64,000 bases of DNA, taken from Parafrankia sp. EUN1f (GTDB taxonomy: Bacteria > Actinomycetota > Actinomycetes > Frankiales > Frankiaceae). Numbering within the stretch: position 1 is the first letter of the stretch; the number at the start of each line of letters is the position of its first letter. Location: assembly GCF_000177675.1 (NCBI RefSeq), contig NZ_ADGX01000028.1:1-64000 (forward strand). The letters run 5' to 3'. Below are positions 57,845 to 64,000 of this stretch, piece after piece. The position numbers and the translations under genes are program-made. Below the pieces are notes generated by a model, which saw only the letters and a list, made by a program, of their open reading frames with translations, was not told where the DNA came from and did no database searches.

Positions 57845-60388
57845 GTGGTGGACGACGGGAGCGCGGTGATCCCGGGCCTCGAGGGCCCGAGCACTGGTGG
57901 CTCCACGGGCGCTCGTGGTTCCTCGAAGGGCACTGCCAGCTCCGCGGGCGCGGATCGTCCCACCAGGCCGACAGGCGCCGGGCGCGGAGCACAAGCGGGC
58001 ACAGGCGGACGAGCGGCCAAAGGTAAGCCGGGCCCCGTCGAGGTGGCTGACGAGCTGCCGGTCGCCCGCATTGTGATCGACACCCCGCTGGTCCATCTCG
58101 ACCGACCGTTCGACTACCTGGTCCCTGCTTCGCTGGCCGCCGCGGTGGTGGCAGGTTCCCGGGTCCGGGTCCGGTTCGGCGGGCGGCTGGTGGACGGCAT
58201 CGTGCTGGAGCGGTGCGCGAGCTCCGACCATGAGGGGCGGCTGGCCCCGATCGCCCGATCGGTTTCCCCGGTGTCCGTGCTGTCGCCGCCGATCGCGAGG
58301 CTGGCTCGGTCCGTCGCCGACCGTTACGCGGGAACGATGGCCGATGTGCTGCGGCTCGCGGTCCCGCCGCGGCACGCCCGGGCCGAGGCGGCGTCGCCGC
58401 CGGGCGGCGGAGCCGTCGCGTCCCGCACCGGCGGTTCGTCCGGAGAAGGGCAACCACCGGCGGCGGCCGGCTCCGTTACCGCGCTCGGCTCCGTTGCCGC
58501 GGCCGGCTCTGGTACCGCGGCCGGCTCGGCTTCCGAGCCCGGCCGGGTGGACTGGTCGATCTGCCCGGACGGCCCCGCCTTCCTGCGCGCGCTCGCGAGC
58601 GGCGCCTCGCCGCGCGCCGTGTGGTGGGCGCCTCCCGGCCCGTCCTGGCCGGCGATGATCGCCTCGGCCGTCGCGGCGACCGCTGCGTCCGGCCGTGGCG
58701 CGCTCGTCGTCGTCCCGGACCATCGGGATGTCGACCGGGTCGCCGCGGCCCTGGCCAGCTCGCTGGCCTCCTCGTCGGTGGCCTCCTCGTCGCCGGCCTC
58801 CTCGTCGGTGGGCTCGGTGTCGGTGGGCTCGGTGTCGACGGGCGTTTCGGCCGTCGACCCGTCACCACCGCTGGTGCTGCGGGCCGACCTCGGTCCCGAG
58901 GAACGGTACCGGCGCTTCCTCGCCGTCCGCCGTGGCCAGGCGCGGGTGGTGGTGGGCACCCGGGCGGCGATCTTCGCGCCGGTGGTGGACCTCGGCCTGC
59001 TGGTGGTGTGGGACGACGGCGATGACCTGCACGCCGAGCCGCGTGCCCCCTACCCGCACACCCGGGACGTCGCGGTCCTGCGGGCCCGGGAGGAAGGCTG
59101 CGCGGTTCTCGTCGGCGGCTTCTCCCCGTCGGTGGAGGCCGAAGCACTGGTCCGGGTCGGCTGGGCGGGCCGGCTCGGACCCGGCCGAGACGCCCTGCGG
59201 CGGCTCGCTCCGCGCGTCGAGCCGGTCGGCTCCGACTTCGAGGCATCGATCGACCCGGCGGCCAGGGCCGCCCGGCTGCCGTCGCTCGCGGTCCGGGCGG
59301 TACGGGCAGCCCTCGTCGCGGGCGTGCCGGCGCTCGTCCAGGTGCCCCGGCGCGGCTACCAGCCGTCGATCGCCTGCGCGCGATGCCGTCGCCCAGCCCG
59401 CTGCCGAGCCTGCTCGGGGCCGCTCGGGCGTACCTCGTCCACGGCCGCGCTGGCGTGCCGCTGGTGCGGCCGGCCGGTTCCTCGGCCGGCCGATCCAACC
59501 CGGGCGGGGCGGGCGGGGCGGCCCACGGGCGGCTGGCGGTGCGGGAACTGCGGCGGCGACCAGCTGCGAGCCTCGGTCGTCGGTGATCGCCGCACGGCGG
59601 AGGAGCTGGGCCGGGCGTTTCCCGGAGTGCCGGTTCGCACCTCGGGGCGGGACACCGTGCTGGCCACAGTGCCGGGGGAGCCGATGCTGGTCATCGCGAC
59701 GCCGGGCGCCGAGCCGGTCGCGGCCGGCGGCTACGGGGCCGTCCTCCTGCTGGACGGCTGGGCGTTGCTGGGCCGGCCCGATCTGCGCGCGGGGGAGGAG
59801 AGCCTGCGCAGATGGCTGGCGGCCGCCGCGCTGGCCCGGCCCGCCGAGGCCGGTGGTCTCGTGGTGGTCGCGGCCGATCTCGGCCTCGGCCCGGTCCAGG
59901 CGCTGGTGCGGTGGGATCCCGCTCAGTTCGTCGGGCGTGAGGCCGACGAACGTGCCGAGCTGGGTTTTCCGCCCGCCAGCCGGGTCGCGGCCGTCGAGGG
60001 CACCCCGGCCGCGCTTGGCGAGCTGCTCGCCGCGGCCAGGCTGCCGGACGGCGCGGACGTGCTCGGCCCGGTACCGGTACCGGGCCCGCGCCGGGTCTCC
60101 GGCGGCACCCGGCCTGCCCGCCCCACGCGTCCCGCGCGTCCCGGCCGCCGGACCGGACCGGATCAGGTGGAAGGCGATGGCGCGGTGGAGGGTGGTGGAG
60201 CCGAGGAACAGCACGGGGTCGCTGCGCACGATCTGGAACCGGGCGAGGAGGTCGAGCGCCTGATCATCCGGGTCCGGCGGCATCAGGGCGCTGAGCTGGC
60301 CCGGGCGTTGCGGGCGGCCCGCGGCACACTTGACGCCCGCCGCGCGGACCGGGTGCGGGTCCATCTCGATCCGCTGATGATCGGCTGA
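57845..60388 (+). CDS. priA: Primosomal protein PriA, probably without helicase activity
   Basis: About 847 residues. The N-terminal PriA DNA-binding domain contains ARIVIDTPLVHLDRPFDYLVPASL and GSRVRVRFGGRLVDGIVLE. The zinc-binding cluster is present: CARCRRPARCRACSGPL, ACRWCGRPV and WRCGNCGG. The helicase motifs are degenerate: where Walker A is expected the sequence reads APPGPSWPAM, and the DEEH box reads WDDGDD. Actinobacterial PriA proteins commonly lack ATPase motifs, so it may only bind forks and recruit partners. Low-complexity inserts lie at about 180-235 and 315-355. The start is uncertain: GTG codons at 57797, 57845 and 57848 are in frame and none has a good ribosome site. Confidence 0.88.
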   Translation: MVDDGSAVIPGLEGPSTGGSTGARGSSKGTASSAGADRPTRPTGAGRGAQAGTGGRAAKGKPGPVEVADELPVARIVIDTPLVHLDRPFDYLVPASLAAAVVAGSRVRVRFGGRLVDGIVLERCASSDHEGRLAPIARSVSPVSVLSPPIARLARSVADRYAGTMADVLRLAVPPRHARAEAASPPGGGAVASRTGGSSGEGQPPAAAGSVTALGSVAAAGSGTAAGSASEPGRVDWSICPDGPAFLRALASGASPRAVWWAPPGPSWPAMIASAVAATAASGRGALVVVPDHRDVDRVAAALASSLASSSVASSSPASSSVGSVSVGSVSTGVSAVDPSPPLVLRADLGPEERYRRFLAVRRGQARVVVGTRAAIFAPVVDLGLLVVWDDGDDLHAEPRAPYPHTRDVAVLRAREEGCAVLVGGFSPSVEAEALVRVGWAGRLGPGRDALRRLAPRVEPVGSDFEASIDPAARAARLPSLAVRAVRAALVAGVPALVQVPRRGYQPSIACARCRRPARCRACSGPLGRTSSTAALACRWCGRPVPRPADPTRAGRAGRPTGGWRCGNCGGDQLRASVVGDRRTAEELGRAFPGVPVRTSGRDTVLATVPGEPMLVIATPGAEPVAAGGYGAVLLLDGWALLGRPDLRAGEESLRRWLAAAALARPAEAGGLVVVAADLGLGPVQALVRWDPAQFVGREADERAELGFPPASRVAAVEGTPAALGELLAAARLPDGADVLGPVPVPGPRRVSGGTRPARPTRPARPGRRTGPDQVEGDGAVEGGGAEEQHGVAAHDLEPGEEVERLIIRVRRHQGAELARALRAARGTLDARRADRVRVHLDPLMIG

Positions 60389-60526
60389 TCCGCGGTCGAT
60401 GGCCGACCCCGTAGCATGAGGCTGTCCGATCTCACTGATCCGGCGGCGATCGCTGGTCCGGTGTCATCCGGGTGAGCCCGGTTCGGGCGCCTGGCGGCGC
60501 CGGTGCCAGGGGCGGTGCCCAGCGAG

Positions 60527-60554
60527 TTGACGACATTCAGTTGACGACATTCAG
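60527..60554 (+). repeat. 14-base tandem duplication ahead of def
   Basis: TTGACGACATTCAG occurs twice without a gap, ending three bases before the def start codon. TTGACG resembles a -35 element but is too close to the start to act for def. GGGAG, the ribosome site, follows directly. Confidence 0.8.
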
Positions 60555-60557
60555 GGA

Positions 60558-61115
60558 GTGGCCGTGTCCGTCCGTGACATCCGCCTGTTGGGGGATCCGG
60601 TGCTGCGCACGGTCGCCGACCCGGTGGCGACCTTCGACCGGGAGCTGCGCCGTCTGGTCGACGACCTGGCCGAGACCATGAACGAGGCCGGTGGCGTCGG
60701 GCTCGCCGCCCCACAGCTCGGGGTTTCCCTGCGTGTCTTCACCTATCTGGACGACTCCGACGAGGTGGGCCACCTGGTCAACCCGGTGCTGGGGCCGTTC
60801 AGCGAGGAAATGATGGACGGTGAGGAGGGATGTCTGTCCCTTCCCGGGCTGTCGTTCGATCTCCGTCGCCCGGAACGCGTCCTCGCGGTGGGGCAGAACG
60901 TTCACGGTGACCCGGTGACGATCGAGGGCAGTGGCATCCTGTCCCGGTGCCTGCAACACGAGACCGATCACCTCGACGGGATCCTCTTCATCGACCGCCT
61001 CGACAAGGAGACGAAGCGGGCGGCGATGAAGGCTATCCGCGAGGCGGAGTGGGCGAACGAGCCGAAGCCCACCGTGAAGGTCTCGCCGCACCCGCTGTTC
61101 GGCCGCGGGCGCTGA
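60558..61115 (+). CDS. def: Peptide deformylase
   Basis: A 185-residue protein with the three family motifs GGVGLAAPQ, EEGCLSLPG (metal Cys) and QHETDHLDG (metal His pair and catalytic Glu). It removes the formyl group from new proteins and works with Fmt just downstream. GTG start at 60558; another GTG two codons later is possible. Confidence 0.95.
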   Translation: MAVSVRDIRLLGDPVLRTVADPVATFDRELRRLVDDLAETMNEAGGVGLAAPQLGVSLRVFTYLDDSDEVGHLVNPVLGPFSEEMMDGEEGCLSLPGLSFDLRRPERVLAVGQNVHGDPVTIEGSGILSRCLQHETDHLDGILFIDRLDKETKRAAMKAIREAEWANEPKPTVKVSPHPLFGRGR

Positions 61116-61288
61116 GCCTCCGTACGAAGATCATAATGGCCGCGCTGCTGGCGGCGACGGCGGGCGGTTCGGTGGTGGGCACGGTGATCGGTTCCACGAT
61201 CGGGTCCACCGCGAGTTCGATGATCGTGATGATGGTGGGGACGATCGGATCGGCGGCTGCTGCGGATCCGCCCCGGGACCGGCGCTGA
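61112..61288 (+). CDS. Small hydrophobic membrane protein between def and fmt
   Basis: 58 residues if started at CTG 61112, which overlaps the def stop as CTGA; 50 residues from ATG 61136. The peptide starts SLRTKIIM and then has two hydrophobic stretches rich in GxxxG-type spacing (GGSVVGTVIGSTIGSTASS, MIVMMVGTIGSAAAA), with a charged end DPPRDRR. Third codon positions are nearly all G or C, as in real genes here, and the frame fills the gap between def and fmt. A one- or two-helix membrane protein is likely. Function unknown. Confidence 0.6.
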   Translation: MSLRTKIIMAALLAATAGGSVVGTVIGSTIGSTASSMIVMMVGTIGSAAAADPPRDRR

Positions 61289-61303
61289 GGAGCTGCTGCG
61301 GTC

Positions 61304-62317
61304 ATGCGTCTTGTCTTCGCCGGCACTCCTGATGTGGCGATCCCGAGCCTGCGCGCGCTGCTGGACAGCCCGCGCCACCAGGTCGTCGCCGTGGTGACGC
61401 GGCCGGACCGCCCGGCGGGCCGTGGCCGGCGTGTCCGGCCGTCGCCCGTGCACGAGCTTGCGGGCGAACGCGGGCTGGAGGTTCTCTCCCCGGCCCGGGC
61501 CGGGGATCCGGAGTTCCTCGGCCGGCTCGGCGAGATCGCCCCGGACTGCTGCCCGGTCGTCGCCTACGGAGCACTGCTGCCCGCCCCGGCACTGGAGATC
61601 CCCAAGCACGGCTGGGTGAACCTGCACTTCTCGCTGCTGCCCGCCTACCGGGGAGCGGCGCCGGTCCAGCGTTCCGTGCTCGCCGGCGACGACCTCACCG
61701 GTGCGAGCGTCTTCCAGATCGAGCCGGCCATGGACTCCGGCCCGGTCTACGGGGTGCTCACCGAGCGCATCCGTCCCAGCGACACCTCCGGTGACCTGCT
61801 GGAGCGGCTGGCGGTCGCCGGCGCCCGGCTGCTGGTGGCAGTGCTCGACGGAATCGAGGACGGTTCGGTCGAGGCACGTGCGCAGCCCGCCGACGGGGTC
61901 TCGCTGGCCCCGAAGCTCACGGTTGACGACGTCCGGGTCGACTGGTCCCAGCCCGCGGTGGCGATCGACCGGCTGGTGCGCGCGGCGACCCCGGCGCCGG
62001 GGGCCTGGACGACGCTGCGGGACCGGCGGGTGAAGCTCGGCCCGGTGCGACTCGGCAGCCCGAACACCGGCACCCCGAACACCGGCAGCCCGAACGGCGG
62101 CAGCCCGAACGGCGGCAGCCCGAACGGCGGCGCCGCGGGCGACGGCGGGTCGTTGCCGCCCGGCCGGATCGTGATGGCCGGAAACGGTGCAGTGCTCGTG
62201 GGCACGGGAACCGTACCGGTGGCTCTCGGCGAGGTCCGTCCCGAAGGGCGGGGCGCGATGCCCGCCGCGGACTGGATCCGCGGCCTGCGCCCCAGCTCGG
62301 AGGAGGCCTTCTCATGA
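61304..62317 (+). CDS. fmt: Methionyl-tRNA formyltransferase
   Basis: A 337-residue protein. The catalytic domain has [32 protein letters not shown] and the hydrolase-like region [17 protein letters not shown]. The C-terminal domain carries an insert of five-residue units (Ser-Pro-Asn-x-Gly, about 247-277), coded by 15-base repeats at about 62050-62130. It formylates initiator Met-tRNA. Overlaps rsmB by four bases (ATGA). Confidence 0.95.
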   Translation: MRLVFAGTPDVAIPSLRALLDSPRHQVVAVVTRPDRPAGRGRRVRPSPVHELAGERGLEVLSPARAGDPEFLGRLGEIAPDCCPVVAYGALLPAPALEIPKHGWVNLHFSLLPAYRGAAPVQRSVLAGDDLTGASVFQIEPAMDSGPVYGVLTERIRPSDTSGDLLERLAVAGARLLVAVLDGIEDGSVEARAQPADGVSLAPKLTVDDVRVDWSQPAVAIDRLVRAATPAPGAWTTLRDRRVKLGPVRLGSPNTGTPNTGSPNGGSPNGGSPNGGAAGDGGSLPPGRIVMAGNGAVLVGTGTVPVALGEVRPEGRGAMPAADWIRGLRPSSEEAFS

Positions 62318-63819
62318 ACACGTCGGCGCCGCGGCGCGGCGGGGCGGCCGATCCGGCCCGCCTGCTCGCCTGGGAGGTGCTGCGCGCCGTCGACGAGCGT
62401 GGCGCCTACGCGAACCTCATGCTGCCCGCGCTGCTGAACCGGCGCCGGCTCTCCCCGCGTGACCGCGGGTTCGCGACCGAGCTGACCTACGGCTCGCTGC
62501 GCGCGCAGGGCACGCTCGACGGCGTGCTCGGCACGGTGACAAGCCGCCCGGTGGACACCGTGGACCCACCGGTGCGGGACGCGCTGCGGCTGGGCACCTA
62601 TCAGCTGCTCTCGACACGGGTGCCGGCCCGGGCGGCTGTCGCGTCGACGGTCGAGCTGGTCCGCGCCACCTGCGGGGAGCGCCCGGTGCGGTTCGCGAAC
62701 GCGGTGCTGCGCCGCGTCGCGGCCCGGGTCGAGGAGACCGCGGGCGACGTGGCGGTACTGCTGTCCGCACCGGACGTCTCCGTGGACCCGGTCGGTCATC
62801 TCTCGGTGGTCTCGGCACATCCGCGGTGGATCGTCGAGGTTGTGCTGGAGGCGCTGGACGGCGACGTGGCCGGCGCCCAGGCGGCGCTGGCGGCCAACGA
62901 CGAGCGGCCAGGGGTCCATCTCGTCGCCCGGCCCGGCCGGATCGGAGCCGACGAGCTGGTGGCACAGGCCGCGGCGGCGGGTCTGCAGGCCCACCGCGGG
63001 GCCTGTTCGCCGTACGCCGTCCACCTCGACGGCGGCGATCCTGGGGCGCTCACCGCTGTCGTGGCGGGCGATGCCGCGGTGCAGGACGAGGGCAGCCAGC
63101 TCATGGCCCTCGCTCTTGCCGCGGTGCCGATGGTAGGCCGGAGCAGCGGGCTGACCGTGGACCTGTGCGCCGGCCCGGGCGGCAAGGCCGCCCTGCTCGC
63201 GGCCGTTCTCGCCACCGAGCAGTCGCCAGGGGCAGGGCTGCTGCCGGGCGGCGGGCCGCCGGCCGGGGCTGCCGAGTCGCTGCCGGGAGGCGGTGCGGCT
63301 GCCGGGGCGCGGCTGCTCGCGCTCGAACCCCGTGCCGCCCGCGCCGGGCTGGTGGCGGCCTCCCTCGCCGGTTTCCCGGCCGCCCACGTCGTGCGTGCGG
63401 ACGGCCGGGTGCCACCGGTGCGCCCGGGTACCGCCGATCGGGTGCTGGTGGACGTCCCCTGCTCCGGCCTGGGTGCGTTGCGGCGCCGGCCCGAGGCCCG
63501 GTGGCGGCGCACCCCCGCGGACATCGCGGTGCTGGCGCCGCTGCAACGACAGCTTCTCGTCAGCGCGCTGGATCTCGTGCGCCCCGGTGGGGTCGTCGCC
63601 TACGTGACCTGCTCACCGCACCGGGAGGAGACGTCCGAGGTGGTCAGCGCCGTCGTCGGGCAGCGGGCGGACGTCGTCACGCTCGACGCGCGTCGCTCGC
63701 CGATCTTCGCCGACCTGCCGGCGGACAGCCTCGGCTCGGGCCCGTTCGTCCAGCTCTGGCCGCATCTGCACGGGACCGACGCGATGTTCCTGGCACTGCT
63801 GCGCCGCCGGAGCGACTGA
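62314..63819 (+). CDS. rsmB: 16S rRNA m5C967 methyltransferase RsmB
   Basis: A 501-residue protein. The N-terminal NusB-like domain (about 12-150) contains [21 protein letters not shown]. The methyltransferase domain has SAM-binding [34 protein letters not shown] (first Cys about 382) and [14 protein letters not shown] (catalytic Cys about 432). A Gly/Pro-rich insert (about 307-330) follows the SAM motif. It methylates C967 of 16S rRNA. Confidence 0.93.
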   Translation: MNTSAPRRGGAADPARLLAWEVLRAVDERGAYANLMLPALLNRRRLSPRDRGFATELTYGSLRAQGTLDGVLGTVTSRPVDTVDPPVRDALRLGTYQLLSTRVPARAAVASTVELVRATCGERPVRFANAVLRRVAARVEETAGDVAVLLSAPDVSVDPVGHLSVVSAHPRWIVEVVLEALDGDVAGAQAALAANDERPGVHLVARPGRIGADELVAQAAAAGLQAHRGACSPYAVHLDGGDPGALTAVVAGDAAVQDEGSQLMALALAAVPMVGRSSGLTVDLCAGPGGKAALLAAVLATEQSPGAGLLPGGGPPAGAAESLPGGGAAAGARLLALEPRAARAGLVAASLAGFPAAHVVRADGRVPPVRPGTADRVLVDVPCSGLGALRRRPEARWRRTPADIAVLAPLQRQLLVSALDLVRPGGVVAYVTCSPHREETSEVVSAVVGQRADVVTLDARRSPIFADLPADSLGSGPFVQLWPHLHGTDAMFLALLRRRSD

Positions 63820-63897
63820 GCCTCTTCCCACGTCGATTCCGACTCGCGGCATCCGGCGACCATGGCGCGCGATGGCAAATGCTCACTGATCCGGCAC

Positions 63898-63919
63898 GAG
63901 GAGGAATCAGGTCCTCCTC
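63898..63919 (+). terminator. Hairpin between rsmB and rpe
   Basis: Arms GAGGAGGA and TCCTCCTC flank ATCAGG. It lies 78 bases after rsmB and may end its transcript. Confidence 0.5.
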
Positions 63920-63964
63920 ACAGCGCTGGTTCAGTGGTGGACCGCAGTGGATACGCTCGCTCGC

Positions 63965-64000
63965 GTGGCAACCGCGCAGATCTATCCCAGCATGCTCGCC
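63965..64000 (+). CDS. rpe: Ribulose-phosphate 3-epimerase, first 12 codons
   Basis: The window ends after MATAQIYPSMLA, which fits the start of ribulose-phosphate 3-epimerase (typically xxIxPSILSAD). In actinomycetes rpe commonly follows rsmB. Only the N-terminus is visible, so the call leans on gene order. Confidence 0.6.
   Translation, partial: MATAQIYPSMLA

Noticed and set aside
57511-58026. A 171-codon gene ahead of priA
   Set aside because: It runs through palindromic element E and overlaps the priA start in another frame. The Cys-rich part is reported as a repeat feature, but a whole gene is not supported.

Overview
The window is very GC-rich bacterial DNA with GC-biased third codon positions, many GTG starts and few spacers inside operons. 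A bldD gene, an mIHF gene, a helicase-dead type of PriA and the order alaS-ruvX-mltG-aroE-aroC-aroK-aroB-efp-nusB-bldD-pyrR-pyrBC-carAB-pyrF-mihF-gmk-rpoZ-coaBC-metK-priA-def-fmt-rsmB-rpe point to a mycelial actinomycete. Frankia or a close relative is my best guess; this rests on gene order and protein style, not on a search.

Region 1 (about 1-12.5 kb) is accessory and looks like one side of a natural-product cluster. Three minus-strand genes overlap in a row: an aminodehydroquinate synthase (RifG type), an AroE/RifI-type dehydrogenase and a ROK sugar kinase (RifN position). A HAD phosphatase (RifM position) runs towards them from the left edge. Together they match four steps of the kanosamine/aminoshikimate route to 3-amino-5-hydroxybenzoate (AHBA). 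Divergent from them lie a stand-alone adenylation-thiolation-thioesterase protein, an ABC exporter, an XRE-cupin regulator, a GT4 glycosyltransferase and a UDP-glucuronate decarboxylase (UDP-xylose synthase). AHBA synthase, aminoDAHP synthase, aminoDHQ dehydratase and the RifL oxidoreductase are not in the window and, if present, should lie to the left.

Region 2 (12.5-28 kb) holds regulators, metal genes and non-coding DNA: a Crp/Fnr regulator; a copper locus (CsoR-type palindrome, His-rich anchored protein, CopA ATPase); an MMPL transporter with a divergent TetR; LacI, PaaX and GntR/FadR regulators separated by palindrome-rich spacers; and an MHYT membrane sensor.

Region 3 (28-64 kb) is core genome: rarA; two small membrane genes; alaS-ruvX-mltG; the shikimate operon aroE-(prepilin peptidase)-aroC-aroK-aroB; efp-nusB; bldD; the pyrimidine operon pyrR-pyrB-pyrC-(PH-like membrane protein)-carA-carB-pyrF with a PyrR-binding leader; mihF, gmk, rpoZ, coaBC, metK, priA; and def-(small membrane protein)-fmt-rsmB-rpe. 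Most neighbours overlap by 1-4 bases, which implies coupled translation.

Two features cut across the window. A family of intergenic palindromic elements occurs five times (A 572-639, B 12813-12866, C 24140-24193, D 24235-24288, E 57594-57656). In addition, many otherwise ordinary proteins carry in-frame tandem-repeat expansions in their tails or linkers. I saw no tRNA, rRNA, CRISPR array or intact insertion sequence.
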